From positions 2,846,001-2,910,000 of the forward strand of contig NZ_CP083761.1 in the NCBI RefSeq assembly GCF_023558375.1: DNA of 64,000 bases, in the 5' to 3' direction. Below, piece by piece: positions 8,185 through 16,375 of this stretch; the stretch's first letter is position 1, and each line of letters begins with the position of its first letter. Position numbers and translations under genes: made by a program. The notes below the pieces were generated by a model. The model was given only the letters and a program-made list of their open reading frames with translations, ran no database searches and was not told where the DNA came from. This DNA comes from Chroococcidiopsis sp. CCMEE 29. GTDB lineage: Bacteria > Cyanobacteriota > Cyanobacteriia > Cyanobacteriales > Chroococcidiopsidaceae.

Positions 8185-8226
8185 GAACACTAGTTGCAAA
8201 AGTCCTGCAACTAGTGTTCCTACTTT
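8178..8226. terminator. Long perfect hairpin (terminator or palindromic element)
   Basis: The arms 8178-8198 (begins AAAGTAGGAACAC) and 8206-8226 (ends GTTCCTACTTT) are perfectly complementary over 21 bp, with a 7-base loop. The stem starts within the last codons of the preceding gene and the 3' arm ends in CTTTTG. It is stronger than a typical intrinsic terminator. Confidence 0.75.
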
Positions 8227-8363
8227 TGTCAAAACTCAACACGCGATCGCTCATTGTCTTTGTGTTGGTAATCGGGTCATTGTCGTTGGTAGCAATAGAC
8301 CCAAACTACCGCAATACATTCGCGGACTATGTGATGTGGCATTGGGAGGTTGTTGGGCGGTGA
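8226..8363 (+). CDS. Possible small membrane protein (uncertain)
   Basis: This 45-codon frame reads from a TTG: SKLNTRSLIVFVLVIGSLSL, then VAIDPNYRNTFADYVM, with a single hydrophobic helix followed by a short polar tail. The pattern (hydrophobic helix, IDP.YR..F.D) resembles short holin-like cyanobacterial peptides. The start overlaps the 3' arm of the preceding hairpin and no ribosome-binding site is seen, so it may be a fragment. Confidence 0.25.
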   Translation: MSKLNTRSLIVFVLVIGSLSLVAIDPNYRNTFADYVMWHWEVVGR

Positions 8364-8423
8364 CGCGGAGATGGAATTTAAATGCCGAATCGAAGCAGCA
8401 ACTAACCCTAGGAACAGCGAGCT

Positions 8424-9365
8424 TCATCTTCCTACTACTGGCTGGAAGGGTAAACTGTGATTTGTCAGTGGTGGGATTCCAGCTAAATCCAGGATTTGAG
8501 CAATTAAATCTTCTCGCTTCACCGCCATCATATGAACACCTTGGCAGAGCTGACGAGCCATCTGGACTTGCTCAGCAGCAATCTTCATGCCTTCCTCTAG
8601 CGGGTCTTTTGCCTGTGCCAGTCGGTCTATGATGTGCTGAGGAATATTTACACCAGGTACACAGCGATTGATAAACTGAGCATTTTTAGCGGATTTGAGC
8701 AGGAAAATCCCAGCCAATATCGGCTTACCACTGCCAGCAGCAATTTGATCCATAAACTTTTCCAACCGCTCAAAATCAGTAATCAGCTGGCTTTGGAAAA
8801 ACTGCGCCCCAGCCTCTAGTTTGCGATCAAAACGACGTTGTAAACCTGACCAACTGGGAGATTGCGGATCGACGGCGGCACCAATAAATAAGTCTGTAGC
8901 ACCATCACTCAGGGGTTGATCGTTGCAGTCAAAACCGTGATTCATTTTGCAGACTAATTGCAGCAGCCGCACCGACTCTAGGTCAAACACACTCTTAGCA
9001 TCGACATGATCGCCCGCTTTCACTGGATCGCCTGTCAAGGCTAAGATATTGCGGATACCGATCGCATGCGCCCCCATCAGGTCAGCTTGCAATCCAATTC
9101 GGTTGCGATCGCGGCAAGCTATCTGACAAATCGGCTCAATCCCCTGCTGCACCAAAATCGCCGAAGCTACCACCGAACACATCCGCAGCACCGCTCGACT
9201 GCCATCTGTGATATTGATGGCATGCACCCGCCCTTTGAGGGTTTGTGCCATTTTTACCATCTGCGTTGGGTCGCCGCCTTTGGGAGGAGCAACCTCAGCA
9301 GTAATTAACAACTCACCAGCTTGGACGGCAGTACGGAAGGAGTTTAAGGGAGTTTGATTCAGCAT
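8424..9365 (-). CDS. metF: Methylenetetrahydrofolate reductase family protein
   Basis: This 313-residue flavoprotein of the MTHFR family reduces 5,10-methylene-THF to 5-methyl-THF for methionine synthesis. The TIM-barrel starts with ITAEVAPPKGGDP. INITDGSRAVLRMCSVVASAILVQQGIEPICQIACRDRN and NILALTGDPVKAGDH are the folate/FAD-binding strands typical of the family, and GKPILAGIFLLKSAKNAQFI is the C-terminal barrel signature. It lies 48 bases downstream of trpS on the same strand, so the two may be cotranscribed. Residues near the C-terminus (PPLTNHSLPFQPVVGR) are variable. Confidence 0.85.
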   Translation of the reverse strand: MLNQTPLNSFRTAVQAGELLITAEVAPPKGGDPTQMVKMAQTLKGRVHAINITDGSRAVLRMCSVVASAILVQQGIEPICQIACRDRNRIGLQADLMGAHAIGIRNILALTGDPVKAGDHVDAKSVFDLESVRLLQLVCKMNHGFDCNDQPLSDGATDLFIGAAVDPQSPSWSGLQRRFDRKLEAGAQFFQSQLITDFERLEKFMDQIAAGSGKPILAGIFLLKSAKNAQFINRCVPGVNIPQHIIDRLAQAKDPLEEGMKIAAEQVQMARQLCQGVHMMAVKREDLIAQILDLAGIPPLTNHSLPFQPVVGR

Positions 9366-9413
9366 GGAGATTTGAGTTTTGATTTTGGGTATAAGTTATA
9401 ACACCTCACACCC

Positions 9414-10421
9414 TTACAAAGGTACAGAATAACCCATAGCCGCTTTTACCTGGCTGAGAGTGTCGTTGGCGATCGCTTCTGCCTGTTGCCTGCCATCCCG
9501 TAGCACCGACTCCAGATAGCCTTGGTCGTTCATTATGGCTTGATACTTTTCTTGGATTGGCTTGAGAGCAGCGATCGTAGTCTCTGTCAATAAAGATTTA
9601 AATTGCCCCCATCCCATATCTTGGCACTCAATTGCCACTTCTTGCTTGGACTTACCAGAGAGCAACATATACAGTGTTAATAAATTATTACACTCAGGTC
9701 GCTCTGGGTCATCAAACGTCATACCTCGAATCGAGTCAGTTTTGCAGCGTTTAATTTTTTGTTGAATTGTTTCGGGCGTGTCTAGTAAGTTAATCCGGCT
9801 GAAATCTGAAGGATCAGACTTGGACATTTTGCGAGTGCCATCAGTCAGACTCATCACTCTTGCGCCTTCAGCGCGAATCAGTGGCTCTGGCAACTTCAAA
9901 ACTGGCTTTTCCCGACAAAACTGGTAGTTAAACCGTGCAGCAATATCTCGCGTCAGTTCCAGATGTTGCTTTTGGTCTTCGCCCACTGGCACTTTGTCCG
10001 CTCGGTAGAGCAAAATATCTGCCGCCATTAACACGGGATAGTCCAGTAACCCAACATTGACATTTTCTCCTTGTTTGACTGCTTTTTCCTTGAACTGGAT
10101 CATGTCTTCTAGCCAGTTGAGCGGTGTAATACAGTTAAGTAGCCAAGTCAATTCGCTGTGGGCAGACACGTGAGATTGGACGAAAATGTTGGAGTATCTC
10201 AAGTCAATGCCACAGGCTAAGTAAAGGGCTGCGATCGTATAAGTATCAGCCGCCAGTGTTTCTGGCTTGTGCGGTACAGTAATTGCGTGTAAATCTACCA
10301 CACAGAAGAAATTTTCGTACTGACTCTGCCCTTCCACCCAGTTACGAATTGCTCCCAGATAGTTGCCTAGATGGAGATTGCCGGTTGGTTGAACCCCAGA
10401 TAGAATGCGCGGACTTACCAT
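9414..10421 (-). CDS. trpS: Tryptophanyl-tRNA synthetase
   Basis: This class I aminoacyl-tRNA synthetase charges tRNA-Trp. The start at 10421 (MVSPRILSGVQPTGNLHLGN) gives 335 residues, the usual bacterial length. The HIGH-equivalent is GNLHLGN and the KMSKS loop is intact (TRKMSKSD). The Trp-pocket and dimer regions VLMAADILLYRADKVPVGEDQKQHLELTRDIA are conserved. The upstream 255 bases contain GAGGGATGAGG-type tandem repeats and a divergent promoter region shared with the B12-radical SAM locus. Confidence 0.96.
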   Translation of the reverse strand: MVSPRILSGVQPTGNLHLGNYLGAIRNWVEGQSQYENFFCVVDLHAITVPHKPETLAADTYTIAALYLACGIDLRYSNIFVQSHVSAHSELTWLLNCITPLNWLEDMIQFKEKAVKQGENVNVGLLDYPVLMAADILLYRADKVPVGEDQKQHLELTRDIAARFNYQFCREKPVLKLPEPLIRAEGARVMSLTDGTRKMSKSDPSDFSRINLLDTPETIQQKIKRCKTDSIRGMTFDDPERPECNNLLTLYMLLSGKSKQEVAIECQDMGWGQFKSLLTETTIAALKPIQEKYQAIMNDQGYLESVLRDGRQQAEAIANDTLSQVKAAMGYSVPL

Positions 10422-10504
10422 AAATTTCAACTTAACTGTTCGGAAGAGAGCTAAATGCTTCTAGTAAACAACTCACTTACTTAGTTTGACATTTTCCGGC
10501 ATTA

Positions 10505-10553
10505 AAAGAGGGGTGAGGGATGAGGGATGAGGGGCGGGGGGCGAGGGAAAAAC
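10505..10553. repeat. GGGATGA/GGGGCGA short tandem repeats
   Basis: Purine-rich degenerate heptamer repeats (GGGGTGAGGGATGAGGGATG and onward) occur here. Similar blocks at 22450, 22600, 32540, 33270, 54540, 55290 and 63790 show that this is a dispersed class in this genome. Confidence 0.7.
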
Positions 10554-10685
10554 CTCAGCTTTAAATACAGGGACAGCGCTATTAAAGTGATTTTACAAAA
10601 ATTGACTTAAACTTAAGCTCTCTATGGAAGAAGTAGCAGTAACCTGAGGTTAAATAAGAATTTTTAACTTCCAGAGTTAATGCTG

Positions 10686-10746
10686 ATGAAAGCTTTACTA
10701 CTCTGGCCAATTATGCCCAATTCCTTTGTAGTTTGGAAAGAATCTT
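10686..10746 (+). pseudogene. N-terminal fragment of a second B12-radical SAM paralog
   Basis: From the ATG at 10686 the frame reads MKALLLWPIMPNSFVVWKES, and the next gene begins MKALLLYPLFPKSFWSYDRF. The two starts are clearly paralogous and only 61 bases apart. The first frame then runs out of homology. This is what a deletion between tandem paralogs leaves behind. Confidence 0.7.
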
Positions 10747-12354
10747 ATGAAAGCACTATTGCTCTACCCACTCTTTCCCAAGTCCTTTTGGTCCTATGAC
10801 CGATTCATGCAAATGGCAAGCCTCAAAGCTGTCATTCCACCGCTAGGCATTATCACGGTAGCGTCGATGTTGCCTGAAGATTGGGAAATTCGGTTTTATG
10901 ACCGTAACGTCAGTCTAGAAACTGATGCTGACTGGGACTGGTGTGACATTGTGATTCTTTCTGCCATGCTAGTCCAAAAACCTGACTTCCACGCCCTGAT
11001 CTGTAAGGCAGTAAAGCTGGGAAAAAAAGTGGCAGTAGGTGGACCTTATCCAACATCTGTTCCTCAAGATGCGCTGGCTTCAGGCGCTGACTATTTAATT
11101 CTCGATGAAGGGGAACTTACAATTCCTCAGTTTTTGGCGGCGATCGCTCAAGGAGAGCCGCGGGGTGTTTTTCGAGCTACCGAGAAGCCGGATGTGACTC
11201 TCAGTCCAATGCCTCGTTTTGACCTATTGAAGCAGGATGCCTACTACGCGATGGCAATCCAGTTTTCGCGCGGTTGTCCCTTTAACTGCGAATTTTGTGA
11301 CATTATCAACCTCTACGGTCGCAAACCACGTACCAAGGAACCCGGTCAGACCTTAGCCGAGCTGCAAACATTGTATGACGTGGGCTGGCGGGGACCCATC
11401 TTCATGGTAGATGACAATTTTATCGGTAATCAGCGTAACGTCAAACGCTTGCTCAGAGAGTTGATCCCCTGGATGCAAGCACGTAATTATCCCTTTACAT
11501 TTATCACTGAAGCTTCGGTAAATTTAGCTGAAGACGATGAGCTAATGGAACTGATGATTCAAGCTGGTTTCTATGCCGTATTCTTAGGGATCGAAACCCC
11601 TGATGAAGACAGCCTGAAGGTAACCCGCAAGCTGCAAAACACCCGCAGTCCTTTGGTAGAAGCCTGCCGTAAAATCAACCAGGTCGGACTGCTAATCTAT
11701 GCGGGATTTATTATCGGTTTTGATGGCGAGCAAGCGGGTGCTGGTGAAAGAATTCAAGCCTTTGTAGAAGCAACTAACATACCTCAGCCAATGCTTGGAG
11801 TTTTGCAAGCCTTACCGAACACTGCTCTGTGGCAACGTCTACAAACAGAAGGACGTTTACATCAATCGAACGGCGTTGATATTGTTGAGGTGGGCAATCC
11901 TCAAAATTCTTTAATGAACTTCTCCCCTACCCGTCCTATTACCGAAATTGCTGGGGAATATGTACAGGCAATTTGGACGATGTATGAACCTAAGAATTAT
12001 CTCAAGCGCTGCTTAGAACAATGCCTCAACATCACCGTACCTGCGGTCAAAAGACCCTATATGCATTTCTCCCTTAGCAAAGGTCTATTGCTATTGAGCC
12101 GCTTGGTCTGGCACCAGGGTATACGGCGACCTGAAATTCGAGTTCAGTTTTGGCGGCAACTCTGGATAATTCTGCGCCAAAAACCACAATTCTTTAGTAT
12201 GTACTTGGGATTGTGTGCAGCAGGAGAGCATTTCTTTGAATATCGAGTCTTGACCAAAGAACGGATTAATCAGCAACTTAACCAACTGGGCTATGAGCCG
12301 ATCGTCTACTCTCCTGCTTTGCCAGAACCAGTAATGGTGCCAGTCAAGTCATAA
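10747..12354 (+). CDS. B12-binding-domain radical SAM protein (DUF4070 type)
   Basis: This 535-residue protein has an N-terminal cobalamin-binding Rossmann domain (MKALLLYPLFPKSFWSYDRF, PPLGIITVASMLP, then VGGPYPTSVPQDALASGADY, no His in DxHxxG). The radical SAM domain follows with the cluster motif RGCPFNCEFCDI (three Cys, CxxxCxxC). GWRGPIFMVDDNFIGN and IETPDEDSLKVTRKLQN are family hallmarks, and a C-terminal helical DUF4070-like region ends the protein. Relatives perform B12-dependent methylations or unknown reactions; HpnP (hopanoid C-2 methylase) is a distant member, and substrate cannot be inferred. It is preceded by the head of a deleted paralog. Confidence 0.88.
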   Translation: MKALLLYPLFPKSFWSYDRFMQMASLKAVIPPLGIITVASMLPEDWEIRFYDRNVSLETDADWDWCDIVILSAMLVQKPDFHALICKAVKLGKKVAVGGPYPTSVPQDALASGADYLILDEGELTIPQFLAAIAQGEPRGVFRATEKPDVTLSPMPRFDLLKQDAYYAMAIQFSRGCPFNCEFCDIINLYGRKPRTKEPGQTLAELQTLYDVGWRGPIFMVDDNFIGNQRNVKRLLRELIPWMQARNYPFTFITEASVNLAEDDELMELMIQAGFYAVFLGIETPDEDSLKVTRKLQNTRSPLVEACRKINQVGLLIYAGFIIGFDGEQAGAGERIQAFVEATNIPQPMLGVLQALPNTALWQRLQTEGRLHQSNGVDIVEVGNPQNSLMNFSPTRPITEIAGEYVQAIWTMYEPKNYLKRCLEQCLNITVPAVKRPYMHFSLSKGLLLLSRLVWHQGIRRPEIRVQFWRQLWIILRQKPQFFSMYLGLCAAGEHFFEYRVLTKERINQQLNQLGYEPIVYSPALPEPVMVPVKS

Positions 12355-12582
12355 ATGTAAATATCGCCTGTTCTACAATATCTGCGGCTCGGCTGACTCC
12401 ACCTGAAGAGGCGACGGCTTCTTTTAACCTGGATGCATTGTGTTTGTAAGCATCTTCAGCAAGCAACTGTCCTGGCTGTTCGTTCATAATTGGAATTCCT
12501 ATCAAAGGCACTCCACTGCTCAATGCCCCGACCACAGTATTCATGCCCGCATGAGTATTTAAGGCACGAAGGGAGATTAACT
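12344..12582 (-). pseudogene. Glycosyltransferase (UGT/MGT family) C-terminal remnant
   Basis: The fragment KLISLRALNTHAGMNTVVGA followed by LSSGVPLIGIPIMNEQPG is the nucleotide-sugar donor motif of macrolide/UDP-glycosyltransferases. NASRLKEAVASSGGVSRAADIVEQAI is the usual C-terminal helix. About 35 residues between the two are missing. The upstream part was separated by the ISKra4-family insertion, and beyond the IS (past 13751) only a few codons remain before stops. The 3' end overlaps the end of the radical SAM gene by 11 bases. Confidence 0.75.
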
Positions 12583-12605
12583 GGGAGCATCCCACTTTAT
12601 ATTCT

Positions 12606-13409
12606 TCAAGTAGAGATTAGCTGATTAAGGTAGGCACAACGATGAGCCAAAACTTGAGGAACATTATCTTCCTTCCACTGCGCCCCTGAGATTTTAGTTC
12701 GTCGATCAATTTGCTTGACCGTTGACTCCACCGCCCCAGAACCAATCGAACAAATCTGCTCGGCTTGATGATACTGATAATTGATGATGCGGTGGCGATG
12801 CTTGTTGAGATACTCACAAAAGTTCTGAGCTGGCTGAAGTTGACAGTTTGTAAATAAAGCTTTTGCTGCTTCTACCCGTCCTTGCCAAAGCAGAGTTTCT
12901 GCTTGATTGAGGCGTTTGAGGGAAACGCCGATCTTGTGCAAGTTTTCCATCAAGTGAAACCAGTCTAATACCTCCCGCCGCTGAGTGCTTGGAGTCAACT
13001 GAGCAACAATGTTCCAAATCCCATCATGTCCATCGCCAATACAGGTGAGTACGGGGGCTAACGGTTGAGCGTTGACCCAATCAATTACCACGGTATTGTC
13101 CCCAAACGAAGCAGCAACCTCCGCTGGTTCATGCAAGCAGGCAGCTTTGTAACCTTTCCAGCTACAAGCTTCTCCCTCAGGAGTGCGAATGCGAATATTG
13201 CCTCCATCAACACTGAGTTCCTCAACCGTTACTTGCGATTTAGGCAGGACAAAGTCCTGACGATGAACCAATCGCTGTTGCACACTCTTCGACACCGCCA
13301 TCCCCGTGAAATATTCGATGTCCTCTGCCGCATGTTGGTAAGACACATTCGCACTTACCCGCAAGCAACAAGTTTCGAGATACGGACTTAATTGAGTGTG
13401 CCCTCGCAC
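12606..13409 (-). CDS. ISKra4-family transposase, catalytic part
   Basis: This 267-residue transposase begins GHTQLSPYLETCCLRVSANV and SYQHAAEDIEYFTGM, followed by the first catalytic Asp region VEELSVDGGNIRIRT. CIGDGHDGIWNI provides the second Asp, and GSGAVESTVKQIDRR the terminal Glu, as in ISKra4 DDE enzymes. The protein lacks the usual N-terminal part, which lies in another frame just upstream (13412-13672). The two are probably joined by programmed frameshifting, or the element is a frameshift mutant. Confidence 0.88.
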   Translation of the reverse strand: MRGHTQLSPYLETCCLRVSANVSYQHAAEDIEYFTGMAVSKSVQQRLVHRQDFVLPKSQVTVEELSVDGGNIRIRTPEGEACSWKGYKAACLHEPAEVAASFGDNTVVIDWVNAQPLAPVLTCIGDGHDGIWNIVAQLTPSTQRREVLDWFHLMENLHKIGVSLKRLNQAETLLWQGRVEAAKALFTNCQLQPAQNFCEYLNKHRHRIINYQYHQAEQICSIGSGAVESTVKQIDRRTKISGAQWKEDNVPQVLAHRCAYLNQLIST

Positions 13410-13411
13410 CT

Positions 13412-13672
13412 CTAACTTTTGGGCTTGTCCGCTCGTGATGGGGAGTTCTCCCAGGATGCTTTTAACTCGTCGTTGGTAGCCTGCGCTTGTGCCTGTGGTA
13501 GTTGCGATAAAAAAACCCCTACCTCCGGCATCACATGCTTCTGCATTTGACTTCGCACCGCCTGCTCAATCCCTGCCAGAGTTGTCAATTGCTCAGCTGG
13601 CGTATCATCATACAAAATCTTAGCAATGGCTTGGACATGCTCTTGAAGGGCTTGCTGTTGTTCAGGAGTCAT
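13412..13672 (-). CDS. ISKra4 upstream ORF (transposase N-terminal part)
   Basis: This 86-residue acidic, helical protein (TPEQQQALQEHVQAIAKILY, EQLTTLAGIEQAVRSQMQKHVMPEVG) matches the start of ISKra4-type transposases. It ends four codons short of where homology resumes in the downstream frame, where a minus-one shift would extend it into the catalytic ORF. The start is at the ATG preceded by GGAGGA (13672 region). Confidence 0.75.
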   Translation of the reverse strand: MTPEQQQALQEHVQAIAKILYDDTPAEQLTTLAGIEQAVRSQMQKHVMPEVGVFLSQLPQAQAQATNDELKASWENSPSRADKPKS

Positions 13673-13817
13673 TGGAGGAGAACCATCATGCGACAGGTTT
13701 ATCTTCCCTGATTATCTCTCACTCAAAAAACTGGGATGCTCCCGATTAACTTGCTATCTGATGCTTGGTAATCACTCTATATTCTAAACAGGAGTCCGCG
13801 TTCAGAGGAGGCATGAA

Positions 13818-14996
13818 GTGCAAAGCAGGAAATCCAAACTGGCTAGAGTCATTTTGAGTGGCTTGTTCGCGCTGTTTAGTTTTATAATCACGTCCTGTAG
13901 TGCTCCAGTAATTACACAAGAGCGAGTATTTCTTGACCTATCCTTGGACTTTTTAGGGGAGTATAAGCTGCCTAAAACAGATGTTTTGGATACGCCAGTT
14001 GGGGGATTATCAGCAATTACATATGACAGACGAAGCGATCGCTTCTACACCGTCTGTAATGACCAGAGCGGATCAGCTCCTGCCCGGTTTTATACTCTCA
14101 AACTTGCCCTTGATCCCACCGTAACCGAAAAAATAGGCATCCAGAAAATCGACATAGAATCCGTCACCTTTCTGACTGACCAAGAGGGTAAGCCCTATAC
14201 CAAAAGAAGTATTTCTCCCAAAGGTATCGCCTTAACTCCTCAAAAAACCCTATTTATTTCTGGCTATAGTGCTGCTGGTGATCTAATCGCTCCTTTCGTA
14301 CAGGAATTTGACACCAACTCTGGGCAAATGCTTCAAAGCCTACCCATACCAGAGCGCTATCTTCCCGACGCATCTGATGAAAAGGAGCCTACTAAAGGTA
14401 TCCAACAAACAAGTGCATTTGCCTCCTTAACTTTTAACCCCACTGGCACCATCCCTACAAGTGGTGAACCGATCAACCTATTTACTGCCACCTCTTCAGC
14501 TCTGGTGCAGGATCGAGAGCCACTTGGTTCTGAAAAGGGAGCCAAATCCCGGATTTTGCAATATTTAATTGGCTATGGCTCGCCTGTTCTAATTGCTGAG
14601 TATTTCTACCCCCTAGATCCAACTCTTGGTAGCGCCAATAGCTTAGTGGAACTAATATCTGTGGACCACGGCGGTCATTTCCTCAGCCTAGAGCGCTCTA
14701 GAGAGGAGTTGAGCTTCAAACAAAAGATTTTTCAAATCACAACTGGCGGCGCAACTGACACTTCAAGAATTAATAGTCTCAAGGGTGAAATTAGAGGCAT
14801 CCAACCAGTCAAGAAAAAGTTGCTGTTAGACTTGAACGAGTTGAGTATTCCTCTAGACAACCTGCAAGCAATGACTCTTGGTCCTCGCTTGCCGGATGGT
14901 ACGCAGAGCTTACTTTTGGTTAGTGATGATAATTTTAACGACCAGCAGACAACGCAATTTCTCTTGTTTCGTCTGAATTCTAGTAGGCTGGCATGA
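13818..14996 (+). CDS. Esterase-like/phytase-like lipoprotein
   Basis: This 392-residue protein has a lipoprotein signal: basic start, hydrophobic VILSGLFALFSFIIT, and a lipobox with Cys27. It belongs to the esterase-like activity of phytase family: EYKLPKTDVLDTPVGGLSAITYDRRSDRFYTVCND near residues 48-80, IESVTF, SPKGIAL, and the closing LQAMTLGPRLPDGTQSLLLVSDDNF. The fold is a beta-propeller and the substrate is probably a phosphate ester, not proven. The GTG start at 13818 follows GAGGAGG. No operon partner is evident; the next gene begins about 90 bases on. Confidence 0.82.
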   Translation: MQSRKSKLARVILSGLFALFSFIITSCSAPVITQERVFLDLSLDFLGEYKLPKTDVLDTPVGGLSAITYDRRSDRFYTVCNDQSGSAPARFYTLKLALDPTVTEKIGIQKIDIESVTFLTDQEGKPYTKRSISPKGIALTPQKTLFISGYSAAGDLIAPFVQEFDTNSGQMLQSLPIPERYLPDASDEKEPTKGIQQTSAFASLTFNPTGTIPTSGEPINLFTATSSALVQDREPLGSEKGAKSRILQYLIGYGSPVLIAEYFYPLDPTLGSANSLVELISVDHGGHFLSLERSREELSFKQKIFQITTGGATDTSRINSLKGEIRGIQPVKKKLLLDLNELSIPLDNLQAMTLGPRLPDGTQSLLLVSDDNFNDQQTTQFLLFRLNSSRLA

Positions 14997-15086
14997 TCTA
15001 CAGAAATGGCATAGCACTGTAGCATATTGAGTCATGCACTGTTGATGCTCATGTTCATCATTGGCAGTAAGGGTTGGATTTTAAAG

Positions 15087-16184
15087 ATGAACTTGTACAG
15101 CTTCCTTCAGTCCCTCGGCATTGCCAACCCCAGCGGCACCGGCTGGTTGGCAGTGATGTTTACCTTTGTACTAGCCTGGGGAGTTACTTGGCGTTTGATG
15201 CCAGCAGTACGCTCATTTGCCTTGCGGGTCGGTTGGGCTGACCAACCCAACGAACGGCGGCTCAATCGAGAACCTTTGCCCAATGCGGGAGGCTTGGTGA
15301 TCTACGCTGGCGTACTAGCTGCACTAGTACTAGCTACCCTTTTAAGACCGATTGTGATCGAAGGCGTATTGGCTGAGGTACTGACTATTTTGCTGGGAGG
15401 TTCGATTTTAGTGCTTGTGGGCTTTATCGACGACCAGTTCGGTTTACCTCCTTGGGTTCGCTTGTTGACCCAGATTCTCACAGCACTTTTACTGATTGCT
15501 AGCGGCATCCGCATTGAAGCTACCTTAGGTACCCCCATCGACCCCATACTCTCAATGTTGCTCACAATACTTTGGGTGGTAGGGATCACAAATGCGATTA
15601 ACTTAATGGATGGAATGGACGGATTGGCAGGAGGAGTCAGCTTTATCACCGCGATGAGCCTTTTGGCAGTTTCGGCTCAATTTGAAACTCGGGCAGCGGC
15701 AACGTTACTCTTGGCCGCACTCGGCGGTGGAGCACTCGGCTTTTTACGGCACAACTTTCACCCCTCACATATCATTATGGGTGATGCCGGAGCTTACTTT
15801 TTTGGCTACGTGCTAGCCGCTACTAGCATTTTGGGCAACCTTAAAGTAAACACAGTATTTGCACTAGTTCCCCCGGTTCTGTTTTTACTCTTGCCAGTGC
15901 TGGACACCTCTCAAGTGTTTTTGCTGCGACTGATGGCAGGTAAAAATCCCCTTAGTACCCCAGGTAAAGACCATTTACACCACCGTTTACTGGCTAGGGG
16001 GCTTTCTCAGCGCAATACGGCGCTGACCCTTTGGACAATTACCTTGGGTTCCAACTGGCTAGCGATGAAACTGCAAGGCATGACCTTAGTGGCAACACTC
16101 GTCACTATCGGTACCATCATTGTCCTTTTAGGCTTTACCGTCTGGCAGAGGATACGGGCAGTGCCAAGGAAAGGAGCTTTGTAA
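15087..16184 (+). CDS. WecA/MraY-type polyprenyl-phosphate sugar-1-phosphate transferase
   Basis: This polytopic membrane enzyme (about 11 helices) transfers a UDP-N-acetylhexosamine 1-phosphate to undecaprenyl phosphate, starting exopolysaccharide, O-antigen or wall-polymer synthesis. Signature loops are present: GFIDDQFGLPPWVR (DDxxG), NAINLMDGMDGLAGG, MGDAGAYFFGY, and GKDHLHHRLLARG, which matches WecA/TagO rather than MraY. The Met at 15087 starts just before the first helix; the frame extends in phase to 15027. It stands alone, so the glycan made is unknown. Confidence 0.88.
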   Translation: MNLYSFLQSLGIANPSGTGWLAVMFTFVLAWGVTWRLMPAVRSFALRVGWADQPNERRLNREPLPNAGGLVIYAGVLAALVLATLLRPIVIEGVLAEVLTILLGGSILVLVGFIDDQFGLPPWVRLLTQILTALLLIASGIRIEATLGTPIDPILSMLLTILWVVGITNAINLMDGMDGLAGGVSFITAMSLLAVSAQFETRAAATLLLAALGGGALGFLRHNFHPSHIIMGDAGAYFFGYVLAATSILGNLKVNTVFALVPPVLFLLLPVLDTSQVFLLRLMAGKNPLSTPGKDHLHHRLLARGLSQRNTALTLWTITLGSNWLAMKLQGMTLVATLVTIGTIIVLLGFTVWQRIRAVPRKGAL

Positions 16185-16272
16185 ACCAGCTCATTATTAA
16201 TTTCTGCAAATTAGCTGTCACAAAAATGAGTTTATTTGTAAAAATATAATTAGAATGGGTAAAGAATCGTAA

Positions 16273-16291
16273 ACTGAGTTGACAACTCAGT
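16273..16291. promoter_or_regulatory. Palindrome upstream of psbD, possible operator
   Basis: ACTGAGTTG-A-CAACTCAGT is a perfect 9-bp inverted repeat 85 bases before the psbD start. It is not followed by a T run, so an operator or RNA-processing hairpin is more likely than a terminator for the gene before it. Confidence 0.45.
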
Positions 16292-16375
16292 GGTCTGTCT
16301 GTTGACGGTCGCAAAATACCTGAATCAGGCAGATGATTTAATGACTGTAATTATAAGATTTGGAGTTTTACTGTC

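Larger units (their letters stand above)
12583..13743. mobile_element. ISKra4-family insertion sequence with 8-bp target duplication
   Basis: The terminal inverted repeats GGGAGCATCCCA (12583-12594) and TGGGATGCTCCC (13732-13743) are perfect over 12 bp. The element is flanked by the direct repeat GATTAACT at 12575-12582 and 13744-13751. It is 1161 bp long and carries two overlapping-frame ORFs on the minus strand. The intact ends and exact duplication indicate a comparatively recent insertion into the glycosyltransferase relic. Confidence 0.92.

Noticed and set aside
8099-8632. 177-residue plus-strand ORF
   Set aside because: It crosses the small RHH-like gene, the 21-bp hairpin and the antisense of metF, with no domain and no ribosome-binding site.
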